Source: JACMLD01 sp044223995 (GTDB taxonomy: Bacteria; Bacteroidota; Bacteroidia; Chitinophagales; Chitinophagaceae). From it: DNA of 64,000 bases. The stretch is taken from positions 186,001-250,000 of the forward strand of contig JBGALE010000005.1 of the NCBI GenBank assembly GCA_044223995.1. Direction: 5' to 3'. The notes beneath the pieces were generated by a model that was not told where the DNA came from, made no database searches, and saw nothing but the letters and a program-made list of their open reading frames with translations. Below are positions 45,004 to 53,881 of the stretch, piece after piece (positions within the stretch are counted from its first letter, which is position 1; every line of letters begins with the position of its first letter). The position numbers and the translations under genes were made by a program.

Positions 45004-45996
45004 TTATGACAATATGTTCTTCCAGTACAGCAGCCAGTCAATCATCCGGCTGGTATATCCAAATTCATTGTCGAACCAGGTAATCAGTTTTACATGGTTT
45101 CCCACGACCGATGTCAGCGTCCCATCAATCACACAGGAATGGGTATTTCCTTTTATATCCAGTGACACCAGCGGATCTTCATTGTATTCAACTATATTTT
45201 TATAATCGTGTGCAGCGGATGTCTTAAACAACTGGTTGATGGCCTGTTTGGAGGAAGCCTGCTTTAACTGTATGCTAAAATCGGCCATGGCCCCATTGGC
45301 CACCGGTACTCTTGTTGAAACGGCTGCCACCTTGTTATGCAGCATTGGAAACAACCGTTCGATGGATTGCGATAAATCGATTTCTACCGGTATGATTGAT
45401 TCTGCTGCAGCCCTTCCCCTTCTGAATTGCGCATGTGGTGCATCTACCAATGCCTGTCGCGATGTATAAGAATGTAAAATATTCAACTGCGCAGATTCGA
45501 TACCGATAGCATTGAGGATAAAAAAAACATGCGTCACACAGTTGGTCATACAACCGCCCGGCGATACAATATCAACTTTATCCGTCAGCAGGTGCTGGTT
45601 GAACCCATAAATCAGTAATGGTATATCTGAAGAGCCGGTGGTAGACAACAATACTTTTTTTGAACCGGATTGCAGGTGAATGGATGCCTTATCCTTTGAA
45701 GTGAATTGCCCCGAACATTCCAGCACTACATCCACGGCCAGTTGCTTCCAGGGTAATTTTGATGGATCCAACTGGCGAAAAGCCCGGATACGCTTTTCAT
45801 GTATTACTAATGACTCACCTTCCACACCAATTTTTTCGGGAAATGTACCATACACCGAGTCATAGTTCAGCAGGTAAGCAAGGTTGTTCGCTTCCATTGG
45901 ATCGTTTACAGCCACGATATCGATCCCTTCCATATTGATTAATCTTCTATAGAGCAACCTGCCGATTCTACCCATTCCGTTTATTGCAATACGCAT
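45004..45996 (-). CDS. Divergent glyceraldehyde-3-phosphate dehydrogenase-like protein
   Basis: 330 aa. It is clearly GAPDH-like: NAD-binding INGMGRIGRLLYR, catalytic Cys149 in PGGCMTNC (SCTTNC in normal enzymes), His175 in HSYT, RVPVANGAMADF and the C-terminal WFDNEFGYTSRMIDWL. However, the phosphate-binding PTSTGAAKAV loop of ordinary GAPDH is replaced by PVEIDLSQSIE, and RARAAALNIIP is RGRAAAESIIP. This suggests a paralogue with changed substrate, for example an erythrose-4-phosphate-type or organo-phosphate dehydrogenase, rather than the glycolytic enzyme. It converges with the chitinase gene with a 23-bp gap. Confidence 0.85.
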   Translation of the reverse strand: MRIAINGMGRIGRLLYRRLINMEGIDIVAVNDPMEANNLAYLLNYDSVYGTFPEKIGVEGESLVIHEKRIRAFRQLDPSKLPWKQLAVDVVLECSGQFTSKDKASIHLQSGSKKVLLSTTGSSDIPLLIYGFNQHLLTDKVDIVSPGGCMTNCVTHVFFILNAIGIESAQLNILHSYTSRQALVDAPHAQFRRGRAAAESIIPVEIDLSQSIERLFPMLHNKVAAVSTRVPVANGAMADFSIQLKQASSKQAINQLFKTSAAHDYKNIVEYNEDPLVSLDIKGNTHSCVIDGTLTSVVGNHVKLITWFDNEFGYTSRMIDWLLYWKNILS

Positions 45997-46087
45997 ACGA
46001 GCTGTTTAAAATAAGCTGCAAATATCCATAAACACGGCAAATTACAGTGCTGCGATTATGTCATACCAGCGTAAAAATTGATAAACG

Positions 46088-46852
46088 TTAGGCGCCAAAC
46101 CATTTTTTAAACTCAGCAGCCTTCTCTTTACTCACGATGAACGGTTCCATTTTGATTCCTTTCGCTGTTACCTGGAGTTTTCCGGTGTCATCGGCACGGT
46201 AACTTTCAATATAGGGGAGCTGTATGATAAACTGCCGGTTGGCACGATAGAACAACTGCGGATCGAGCAGTTCCTGTATTTCATCCAGTGACCGGAAATC
46301 TGTTATGAATTTTCTTCCCTCGTTATTGACAAGATATATGATTTCCTCCTTTAAAAAGCCCAATACTTCCTGCTGCGATACCAACAACACCGTCCTTCCC
46401 TGGTGTACAGCAAATCTTTCTTTGTATTTATTGCTCTGGTTAAAATTTCCGAATAATTTCTTTACTGTTTCTACATATGAATCGTTACTGAACTTTGCCT
46501 GCAACTGGTGAAATTTTTGCAATGCGGCTTCCAGTTCATTTCTTTCTATTGGTTTTAGTAAATAATCGATACTGTTAACTTTAAATGCACGGATGGCATA
46601 TTCATTGTAAGCAGTAGTAAAAATGATGGGACACTGAATACTGGCTGCGGAAAATATATCAAGGCTGATGCCATCCGAGAGTTGTATATCCGCTAATATC
46701 AAATCCGGCGCGGGGTGCGACTGCAGCCAGTCTTTCGATTCCTGCACACCAGCCAGTGGCCCAAACAACACAGCGCCAGGTTCCAGTTCCCGTACCAATC
46801 TTGACAGGCTGATGGCCACCAGGGGTTCATCTTCTATGATCAGGATATTCAT
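46088..46852 (-). CDS. LytTR-family response regulator
   Basis: 254 aa. Receiver domain with IIEDEP, phospho-acceptor Asp55 (LILADIQLSDG) and the switch region LLKPIERNELEAALQ. A LytTR DNA-binding domain follows (residues about 150-253: FAVHQGRTVLLVSQQEVLGFLKEEIIYLV ... LFYRANRQFIIQLPYIESY). It is the last gene of the efflux operon and overlaps the sensor-kinase gene by 4 bp (46849-46852), so translation is probably coupled. Confidence 0.93.
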   Translation of the reverse strand: MNILIIEDEPLVAISLSRLVRELEPGAVLFGPLAGVQESKDWLQSHPAPDLILADIQLSDGISLDIFSAASIQCPIIFTTAYNEYAIRAFKVNSIDYLLKPIERNELEAALQKFHQLQAKFSNDSYVETVKKLFGNFNQSNKYKERFAVHQGRTVLLVSQQEVLGFLKEEIIYLVNNEGRKFITDFRSLDEIQELLDPQLFYRANRQFIIQLPYIESYRADDTGKLQVTAKGIKMEPFIVSKEKAAEFKKWFGA

Positions 46853-47868
46853 AACAGGGGTAAGTTAATCTCAAAGGCCGATTCAGTTTCATTTATTTTA
46901 ACCGGCTTATCCGTCAGGTAAGCATACAATTCCTGCAATTGTTTCAACCCTTGCTTATTCGAAGTTTCAATTTGTTTGCGCAACTGCCGATTATTATGGA
47001 TGTGCAGGTAATCATCCTCATCCCATATTTCGATGCGCAAAGGCATATTGGGTTGAACTATATTGTGTTTGATGGCATTGTCGATCAGCATTTGCAGTGT
47101 TACCATAACGATCCCTTTTTCCTGTGCCGCCTTACTGATATCTACACGGATGGTAATAGCTTCCTTGTAACGGATATTCAGCAAAGAAATATAATGCCGG
47201 ATAAAATTTATTTCCGTTTCTATACTTACAATTTCGTTTTCCTTGTGCTCGAGTACATACCTGTATACTTTTGACAGGTGCCGGATAAACTCTGATGCAA
47301 GATCAGGGTTTGACTGTACCAGTCCGTCCAGCGATGTAAATGTATTAAACAGAAAATGCGGGTTTACCTGGTTTTTCAGGTGGTGAAAACGCATCATCGA
47401 TTTCTCTTTTTCAAGCTCTGCTGCGGTCACCGTCAGTTGCGCGTTGGAAAGAACGGAGTTCTCCCATTTTAAGAAGAAATATTTGAAGTAGGAGATAAAG
47501 TTTATCAGCGCTATAAAAATCACGAATATAATCGCGAGTAATGTCAGGAACTGAGGTGTCGCATACGGCGGCAATATTTTCCTGGCAAAATACATTACCG
47601 TAAAAAAAACAGGTGCAATGATAACGAGTGACAACAACAATTGCACAACAATTCTTTTACCTACCTGCTGGGAAAAAGGGATATAACGGTCAAGGGAATT
47701 GCTGAGCCAATCTACCAGCCGCCAGATACAGGAAAGTATAACAAACTGGATACAAAAAACCAACCCATGTATTCCCAGGCTCCACTCGGGAATGAGGTAG
47801 TACCGCACTATTGAAACGATGGTAGTGAACAAAAGAATGATAACGTATGGCAGCCACTTCAGCTTCAT
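46849..47868 (-). CDS. LytS-like sensor histidine kinase (His_kinase family)
   Basis: 339 aa. Four membrane helices over residues about 5-130, then the His_kinase motif FHHLKNQVNPHFLFNTFTSL with the phospho-acceptor His171, and a HATPase end. No separate extracellular sensing domain. It is the partner of the LytTR regulator and overlaps the ATPase gene by 4 bp (47865-47868). Confidence 0.92.
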   Translation of the reverse strand: MKLKWLPYVIILLFTTIVSIVRYYLIPEWSLGIHGLVFCIQFVILSCIWRLVDWLSNSLDRYIPFSQQVGKRIVVQLLLSLVIIAPVFFTVMYFARKILPPYATPQFLTLLAIIFVIFIALINFISYFKYFFLKWENSVLSNAQLTVTAAELEKEKSMMRFHHLKNQVNPHFLFNTFTSLDGLVQSNPDLASEFIRHLSKVYRYVLEHKENEIVSIETEINFIRHYISLLNIRYKEAITIRVDISKAAQEKGIVMVTLQMLIDNAIKHNIVQPNMPLRIEIWDEDDYLHIHNNRQLRKQIETSNKQGLKQLQELYAYLTDKPVKINETESAFEINLPLL

Positions 47869-48542
47869 GCGCGGATAATTTTACCGTCCTGCATTTCTAT
47901 CATTTCATCGGTACCTTTTGCGAAATCGGTATCGTGGGTAACCGTAATGATGGTTTGTTTGTTTTCGCTCGACAATTGCCTGAATATTTCAAATACCCGA
48001 ACAGAATTGGCTTTATCCAGGTTACCGGTTGGTTCATCCCCCATGATGATGACAGGATCATTGATCAGTGAGCGTGCAATGGCTACTCTTTGCTGCTGGC
48101 CGCCGGATAAACGGGAGGACAATTTTTTTGCAAAACTATCCATACCCACCATCTTTAATTTCTCTATCGCCCTTGCTTCCACTTCTTCTCTGGAATATTT
48201 GCCCAGTTTCAACGCCGGCAACATCACATTTTTTAACGCAGTAAACTCCGGCAACAAATAGTGAAACTGGAAAACAAAGCCGAGGTTTTCATTCCTGAAT
48301 TTAGCAAGATCATTCTGCTTCCAGCCATTCAGTTGCTGATCTTTTATTTCCAGCGTGCCGGTAAAATCCGTATCCATTGTGCTTAATATGTACAGCAATG
48401 TTGATTTACCACAGCCCGATTTACCGACGATGGAAAGAAATTCGCCTTTTCTGACCGCAAAGCTTACCTCATCCAGCACCTTGAATGGCTCCGGTTCATT
48501 GAAGTATTTAATAATTTTTGTAGCTTTTAAAATAGTATCCAT
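47865..48542 (-). CDS. ABC-transporter ATP-binding protein (MacB/LolD type)
   Basis: 225 aa. Walker A GKSGCGKS at residues 40-47, Q-loop FVFQFHYLLPEF, signature LSGGQQQRVAIARS, Walker B VIIMGDEPTGNLD and the H-loop in ITVTHD. This size and the LLPEFTAxxN-type loop are typical of MacB- and LolD-class ATPases working with FtsX-type permeases. The gap to the permease is 33 bp and the order matches the operon. Confidence 0.95.
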   Translation of the reverse strand: MDTILKATKIIKYFNEPEPFKVLDEVSFAVRKGEFLSIVGKSGCGKSTLLYILSTMDTDFTGTLEIKDQQLNGWKQNDLAKFRNENLGFVFQFHYLLPEFTALKNVMLPALKLGKYSREEVEARAIEKLKMVGMDSFAKKLSSRLSGGQQQRVAIARSLINDPVIIMGDEPTGNLDKANSVRVFEIFRQLSSENKQTIITVTHDTDFAKGTDEMIEMQDGKIIRA

Positions 48543-48575
48543 GTCTGATGTGCTCTTTTGAATTTAAATACGTTC

Positions 48576-49841
48576 CTATCCCCTGATGATTTTTACCGGA
48601 TCTATTTTCGAAGCTTTCCTGCTGGGAAAATAGCCTGCAAACAAGGTGGTCAGGAAACCAAACAATACGCCCATGATATAATGCTCCGGTAAAAAATTGA
48701 CCGGGAAAGTGGCTATCCTGAAAAATGTTCCTTCGGGAAATGGTGTAATGGACAACAGGTAACTAAACAGGAACCCAACCAGCAGCCCCAGCAATCCGCC
48801 AAGAATGCCAATTATCAGTGATTGAAACAAAAAGATGGCGGTGATATCTTTTCCCTGGAAGCCCGTTGCTTTCAGTATTGCGATATCTTTCATCTTATTG
48901 ATGATGTTCATGTTCATGATATTGTAAATACCAAAACCTGCTACCAGCAATAAGGTGAATGACACGACGCCCGTCATGACATCTCTTATCTTTTCACCCG
49001 CGAGAATGGATGCATTGGCCTGTTCCCAGTCTTCAAAATATACATCGGGCATTTGCTTTTTCAGTCCTTCAGCAAATTGCTTCGCCGATTTCATCTCCTT
49101 TAATTTTATATTCAGATCAGTAACATACGAAGGATCGCGCTGCAATACTTTCTGTACCGTGGCCAGCGTGGCATAACTTTTTGTATCATCCAGCGTGGAA
49201 ATGCCATAAGAAAAAATACCGGCTACTTTCAATACAAGGTTGTACCCTTCCGGTGTGGTCACACTGACACGGTCACCTACTTTTACGCTTACTTTATTGG
49301 CAAGGCCCCTGCCCATCACAATGACATCGCTGCCGCGCAACAGATCATCAAGGCTGCCTTCATCCATTTTCCGGTCGAGGTTGAACAACAACTGTTGTTT
49401 CTTTACATCAATACCGGATATATTGCCCGGTATTTGAACTGGCCCATTATTAAAAAATACCTGTGAGGTCAGCATCGGTGCTACGCCCAGTACTCCGGGT
49501 AATTTTTCCAGCTCATCTGAAATAAACTGTGCATTTTTAATTTTTGGCAGATCATTCTTTGGCCGTTGATGACGGACCACAAACCAATCCGCCGAATCTT
49601 TTTTCTCCCCTGCCTTCCCGACGATTGTTGTCGGCTGCACCACGACTGGGTTATAAATGCGGATATGCGGTGTATTGTCCATCGCCATATCCTCGAGGAA
49701 CTGGTTAACACCGGTCATAAAACTTATCATTACGATAAACATACTAATGCCAAACAACACACCCATCATGGCTACCAGGCTTTGCTTTTTCTTGGTAACA
49801 AGATGTGTAACGGCAATACTCAGTGCAAGTCTCCAGTTCAT
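48576..49841 (-). CDS. ABC-transporter permease (MacB/FtsX type)
   Basis: 421 aa. One N-terminal membrane helix (about residues 20-45: LVAMMGVLFGISMFIVMISFM), a large periplasmic MacB_PCD domain (about 50-275), then three membrane helices to the end. The start SIAVTHLVTKKKQSLVAMMGVLFG is typical. It forms a tripartite pump with the adaptor and TolC partners encoded upstream. It overlaps the adaptor gene by 4 bp. Confidence 0.93.
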   Translation of the reverse strand: MNWRLALSIAVTHLVTKKKQSLVAMMGVLFGISMFIVMISFMTGVNQFLEDMAMDNTPHIRIYNPVVVQPTTIVGKAGEKKDSADWFVVRHQRPKNDLPKIKNAQFISDELEKLPGVLGVAPMLTSQVFFNNGPVQIPGNISGIDVKKQQLLFNLDRKMDEGSLDDLLRGSDVIVMGRGLANKVSVKVGDRVSVTTPEGYNLVLKVAGIFSYGISTLDDTKSYATLATVQKVLQRDPSYVTDLNIKLKEMKSAKQFAEGLKKQMPDVYFEDWEQANASILAGEKIRDVMTGVVSFTLLLVAGFGIYNIMNMNIINKMKDIAILKATGFQGKDITAIFLFQSLIIGILGGLLGLLVGFLFSYLLSITPFPEGTFFRIATFPVNFLPEHYIMGVLFGFLTTLFAGYFPSRKASKIDPVKIIRG

Positions 49842-50944
49842 TGCTGAATAATTAAAGTGGAAGAATTGGAAATACCGGCAGTAACTTCTACAAACTGATC
49901 ATCTTCTGCCCCCCGGCTGATTTTTACCTTCGATACTTTGGTTCCTTCTTTTACCAAAACGCTGTCTCCTTTTAATACAGCGTTTTTAGGAATCACCATT
50001 ACTTTTTCCTTTCCCTTGAGCACGATATTTGCCTCGACATTCAGCCCATATAATTTAACCGGCAGCTCGTCCGTAAAAATAGCATCGGCACGAAAAGATT
50101 GTTCTACACGGTTGAGCAGGGGATATATTTTCTCGATGCGCGCGTGAAATATTTTACCGGGATATGCATCCATCGTAATCAGCACTTCCTGTCCAACACT
50201 TACTTTTCCCAAATCGTCTTCATCAATGAGTAATTTTGCGATCATTTGCCCGCTGCCAATTAAAGCAATTGGCTGATTGGGAGAAATAAGGTCGCCTTTT
50301 TGCCTGTAAACATCATACACTACGCCATCAGCATAACTTTTCAGCAATCCATTTGACCGCGATGCTTTCGCCAATTGTAGCTGGTTATTGGCTTGCTGCA
50401 ACTGCAACGCCGCGCTTAAGCGTTGCTGGCCCAGTTGTTCCTCCAGGCTTTGCACGTCGTGCTGCGTGGTTTCGTACTGGAGTTTATATTTTTCGTAATT
50501 ACTGGCGGAGATGGCATTTTGATCGAATAGATTCTTATACCGCCTGTATTGTAGTTCATCGTTTTCCAGTTTTGCCTTTGCAGTAGCGAGTTTATTGGTA
50601 AGGTCTTTCACCTGCGGTGCATTCTCAGCAGCAACAGGAATGGTTTTATCCACCAGTTGTGTAGCAGTGGATACCTGCGCCTGCTGGTTGTTGTTGCTTA
50701 GTGAAAACAACAATTGTCCTTTTTTTACGGTATCCCCTTCTTTTACCAACGCCTCCTGCAGGAACCCGTCGGTTTGTGAGACAACCTTGTATTCGTTTTC
50801 AGGAACCAGTGTCCCCGACGCATACACTGCTTCGGTTAACTGTTTTACCTGCGGCTGTACTTCTTTTGTTTTTTGCCTGCAGGCAGTTGCGCAAGAACCA
50901 ACTACCAGTAGCGTGAATAAAATCCTATGTGTCATATTCATCAT
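49838..50944 (-). CDS. Periplasmic adaptor (HlyD/RND-MFP family), lipoprotein
   Basis: 368 aa. Signal with lipobox (LLVVGSCATAC) at the start. Barrel-sandwich hairpin with GTLVPENEYKVVSQTDGFLQEALVKEGDTVKKGQLLFSL, a coiled-coil hairpin over about residues 100-195, second lipoyl half SNGLLKSYADGVVYDVYRQKGDLISPNQPI, and beta-barrel and membrane-proximal domains. It links the MacB-type permease with the TolC-type channel. It overlaps both neighbours by 4 bp (49838-49841 and 50941-50944). Confidence 0.93.
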   Translation of the reverse strand: MMNMTHRILFTLLVVGSCATACRQKTKEVQPQVKQLTEAVYASGTLVPENEYKVVSQTDGFLQEALVKEGDTVKKGQLLFSLSNNNQQAQVSTATQLVDKTIPVAAENAPQVKDLTNKLATAKAKLENDELQYRRYKNLFDQNAISASNYEKYKLQYETTQHDVQSLEEQLGQQRLSAALQLQQANNQLQLAKASRSNGLLKSYADGVVYDVYRQKGDLISPNQPIALIGSGQMIAKLLIDEDDLGKVSVGQEVLITMDAYPGKIFHARIEKIYPLLNRVEQSFRADAIFTDELPVKLYGLNVEANIVLKGKEKVMVIPKNAVLKGDSVLVKEGTKVSKVKISRGAEDDQFVEVTAGISNSSTLIIQQ

Positions 50945-52236
50945 TTTAAAGTCAGTAAAAGTTGATATACCATTCCGTCATTGAGATTTTGCAGGTAATC
51001 GAGTTTCGCTTTATTGTATTCCTGGAAAATGGTATTGAATTCATCAAATTCCATCACGCCTTCCTTCATGTTTAGTTGCGCGATGCGCAGGTTATCCGTA
51101 GCAACTGCTACTTTTTGCTGCAACACAATATATTTTTTTTCTGCCGCGTGAAAGCCATTCCACCAATCAGATTGCTGCCGGGCAAGATCATTGGTTACCT
51201 GCTGCTGTACGGTTTTTGCCAGTTGAAACTGCAATTCGTTTTTATCTCTCGTGGCGCGGTAAAAATTTCCCTGGAAGAGCGGAAAGTCCAGCCGCAGGCC
51301 AATATTGCTGTAATCAAATTGAATATGCTGGTTTGCAGATGGTTTCATCTGCCATTGATAGGTGTATTTACTGTTGAATGATATTTTTGGAAGCGCGGCG
51401 CTCCTGGTTTCCTTTAACTGCTGTTCTGCTACCGCCATTTTCAAAGCAGCTTCCTGCCAGGCTGGTCTTTGCTGGATACTGGTGGCAGCGGGCGATGCAA
51501 ACCATGCTTTGGATGCGAGTGAATCATTTATCTGTATCGCAACCGAATCCTGCAGGTTTAATAACTGGTGCAATACAATCAGTGCCGACTGGTAATTTTT
51601 TTCATATTCGATACCAGCACTTTGAATATCAAGTTGCAGGTTTTTGCTGCGGTTAAAATCGGATGGGTTCAGCACGCCATTTGTTTTTCTTTCTTCCAGG
51701 ATTTTTACCAACTGCCCCGATACCTCCTGGTTGGCATTGTTCAGTTTGATCAGTTCGCGCATAACCAATGCCTGGTAATAATATTGCACCAGTTGTATGT
51801 GCAGGTTTTCCTGGCTCACCTTGGTGTTCCATTCGGTTTGCCGTGATTGCAGTTTGAATCTTTTCAACTGATCCCATTTTTCAAAATTGATCACCGGAAC
51901 GGTGAGCTCCAGTCCGCTGCTGAAACTGTAAGGCAAACCAAACTGTACTTTTCTAAACTTATCGGGGCTGCCGCCAAATATAGCTTCGGGGATCAACTGT
52001 GAGGTAAGAATGGGATAATAATCTGCCGTACCAAAAAGATTCAGCTTCGGTAACAATGAACTTTTATTAATGGCTTCGTCTTTTTTACTGATGGCTTTTT
52101 GCAGTTGCGATTGTTGTGATACCAGGCTGTTCTTATCCGCGTACTGCAACAGTTCGTCCAGGCTGCTGAAACGCACCTGCGCTGACAACTGCACCGTTGT
52201 TATAATAGCCAGTAACATTCCGGCAATTCTCTTCAT
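50941..52236 (-). CDS. TolC-family outer-membrane efflux protein
   Basis: 431 aa from the ATG at 52234-52236 where the signal peptide begins (KRIAGMLLAIITTVQLSAQ); the open frame extends 7 codons upstream. Long helical coiled-coil segments with heptads and the internal repeat of outer-membrane efflux proteins (SLDELLQYADKNSLVSQQSQLQ ... LRIAQLNMKEGVMEFDEFNTIFQEYNKAKLDYLQNLNDGM). It forms the exit duct of the tripartite pump. First gene of the six-gene operon; I see no strong -7 box just before it. Confidence 0.9.
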   Translation of the reverse strand: MKRIAGMLLAIITTVQLSAQVRFSSLDELLQYADKNSLVSQQSQLQKAISKKDEAINKSSLLPKLNLFGTADYYPILTSQLIPEAIFGGSPDKFRKVQFGLPYSFSSGLELTVPVINFEKWDQLKRFKLQSRQTEWNTKVSQENLHIQLVQYYYQALVMRELIKLNNANQEVSGQLVKILEERKTNGVLNPSDFNRSKNLQLDIQSAGIEYEKNYQSALIVLHQLLNLQDSVAIQINDSLASKAWFASPAATSIQQRPAWQEAALKMAVAEQQLKETRSAALPKISFNSKYTYQWQMKPSANQHIQFDYSNIGLRLDFPLFQGNFYRATRDKNELQFQLAKTVQQQVTNDLARQQSDWWNGFHAAEKKYIVLQQKVAVATDNLRIAQLNMKEGVMEFDEFNTIFQEYNKAKLDYLQNLNDGMVYQLLLTLK

Positions 52237-52345
52237 ACAATTGGTTTGAAGGCACAAAGAGACAACAGCCGGGGAAATTCAGCAATAAATATTCAATGAA
52301 ACGGAAAAAACAGGCAACGAAACGGAAATTTCACGGTAAAATGTA

Positions 52346-52939
52346 TTACCTGCCGCAGTTCAACTCTGCGTATTGCTTGCTCCAATCCTCATATACATCC
52401 ATTTTCAGGGCACAGCCGGCATTTCCGCAGAGCCATCCCAGTTTTACCCACAATGGATCTTTCCGTGGGAATTTTAACTGGTAATAGTTGAACCCCATCA
52501 AACCCGGACATGATTTGAGTAATTGAAATGTATAACGCTGTTTACCGAGTAAACTATCAATGGTCGTTCCCTGCCTGATGCTGGTGCTTGCTTCGGTACC
52601 CAATGCATAATTGGTAAATCCCATTCTCGGCCCGCGGAGCATGATCTTCCACTGCAGTCGCTTGTTTTGCAGGTTTTGATATACCACGCCATTTACTGAT
52701 AAAGAGGTTACCCCTTCCCGGTAAAAATTAATCTTTATATCGTCGCTCATGATAACGCCTGGTGTTTTCCAGGTAACAGGAAATAATTTTGGTCTTTCTA
52801 CTGCCCAGTCACCGGCTTCGCCTTTTGCACTGTCAGGCGCCAGTTTGTACATGAAATCGTAGAGGGAGGTCATTTTCGTTTGTGCATCACCGCGCATGCA
52901 CAAGAACAACAGCAGTGCTGCAAAGAGTTTCTTATACAT
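52346..52939 (-). CDS. Secreted hypothetical protein
   Basis: 197 aa with a signal peptide (residues 1-19, ending MRGDAQ). Mature part is beta-rich with two late cysteines (LGWLCGNAGCALKMDVYEDW). Unrecognised family. It lies downstream of a terminator and is probably a separate transcription unit from the three-gene module above it. Confidence 0.6.
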   Translation of the reverse strand: MYKKLFAALLLFLCMRGDAQTKMTSLYDFMYKLAPDSAKGEAGDWAVERPKLFPVTWKTPGVIMSDDIKINFYREGVTSLSVNGVVYQNLQNKRLQWKIMLRGPRMGFTNYALGTEASTSIRQGTTIDSLLGKQRYTFQLLKSCPGLMGFNYYQLKFPRKDPLWVKLGWLCGNAGCALKMDVYEDWSKQYAELNCGR

Positions 52940-52970
52940 ATACTGAGGGTTTATGGTTATTTAAATATAC

Positions 52971-53002
52971 AAAACAAAGCACCACCTTATACAAGGTGAT
53001 GC
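52971..53002 (-). terminator. Terminator of the unknown three-gene module
   Basis: Minus-strand stem GCATCACCTT-GTAT-AAGGTGGTGC (9 of 10 pairs) followed by TTTGTTTTG. It lies 48 bp after the 86-aa gene's stop and fits the direction of the module. Confidence 0.7.
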
Positions 53003-53050
53003 TTTTACCATTCCTATGCTGTCCCCATGACAGCAGTAGTACCCCCACAG

Positions 53051-53311
53051 CTAGCTAACTTTCGTCAATAAGTTGATGGACGACATACCACTCACATCGC
53101 GGTAGTCAATTTGTTGTACGTCGCCGGGAAATGCAAACCGGTATCGTTTTCCCGTAACACCGCCTGTTACGGTTAGTGCCGAATTTCCTGTGTATGAAAA
53201 TGACACATCGGGCCATCGTTTGGCATGATTGGTATTGATGGCCTCGGGTTGGCTAAGTTTTCGCGAGCTGGAGTCTTTCCACTCCGTACGTTTGTTTCCG
53301 CAATTGCACAT
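53051..53311 (-). CDS. Small Cys-containing protein of unknown function
   Basis: 86 aa. The start MCNCGNKRTEW carries a Cys-x-Cys. The body reads VSFSYTGNSALTVTGGVTGKRYRFAFPGDVQQIDYRDVSGMSSI, with a repeated Gly-Thr-aromatic pattern that forms a small beta domain. No signal peptide. It follows the DUF1360 gene by 11 bp, so co-expression is very likely. I do not recognise it; a short beta domain of phage or secretion-system proteins is a possible but unproven likeness. Confidence 0.65.
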   Translation of the reverse strand: MCNCGNKRTEWKDSSSRKLSQPEAINTNHAKRWPDVSFSYTGNSALTVTGGVTGKRYRFAFPGDVQQIDYRDVSGMSSINLLTKVS

Positions 53312-53322
53312 AGTACATGGTT

Positions 53323-53637
53323 TTAATCTTCTTTATAATCAGGCATGCCGGGCGGTTTATTTCCGCGCGTTGTAGCCTGTTCCAGTAAACAGGCTGCGCC
53401 CGACAGTGCTGCCCAGTATAAAAGCTTGCTGCCCCAGTGCTGCCCTTCCCAAAGTCCGAAAGGGAGCGCCACCCAAACACTGACACAATAAAAACAATCG
53501 AGCAGGCTGCCAAAAAATCCATTGCCTGCTTTTTTACGCAATAAGAATATCATATCAAAAGGCCCGTCTTCCTTTGACAACAAATGTGTGATCCGCCAAA
53601 CAGCGAGTGACAGTAATACAAAATAAAATATCTCCAT
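53323..53637 (-). CDS. DUF1360 small membrane protein
   Basis: 104 aa. The DUF1360 features are visible: LAVWRITHLLSKEDGPFDMIFLLRKKAG, then CFYCVSVWVALPFGLWEG with the Cys-x-x-Cys in a membrane segment, and a second hydrophobic segment LLYWAALSGAACLLEQ. Integral inner-membrane protein, function unknown. It sits between the 444-aa Ser/His-rich protein and the 86-aa Cys protein. Confidence 0.78.
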   Translation of the reverse strand: MEIFYFVLLSLAVWRITHLLSKEDGPFDMIFLLRKKAGNGFFGSLLDCFYCVSVWVALPFGLWEGQHWGSKLLYWAALSGAACLLEQATTRGNKPPGMPDYKED

Positions 53638-53881
53638 CCGTTTCTGTTATGCTGTTTCAGTTAGCCCATTCCCTTCATGCACAAAGATGGACAAATCCTG
53701 TGGCACCCTCCCGGCGGAGCGGAAAAGTGCCAACAGGAAAAAGTCATGCCTATGCTTTGCGAAAACTATACATATTTTAATTCGTCGTCTTTGTTCACTG
53801 TCCTTCATTATCCAGTCTGCCTGTTCTTTCTACTGAGTCGTAAAAAACAGCAGCAGGGAAACATTTGTCAAATCAATTTCG
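53638..53881. other. Gap within the unknown module
   Basis: 244 bp with no supported gene, promoter or hairpin. An open frame on the plus strand (53677-53892) overlaps the 444-aa gene's end and has no recognisable product. Confidence 0.5.
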
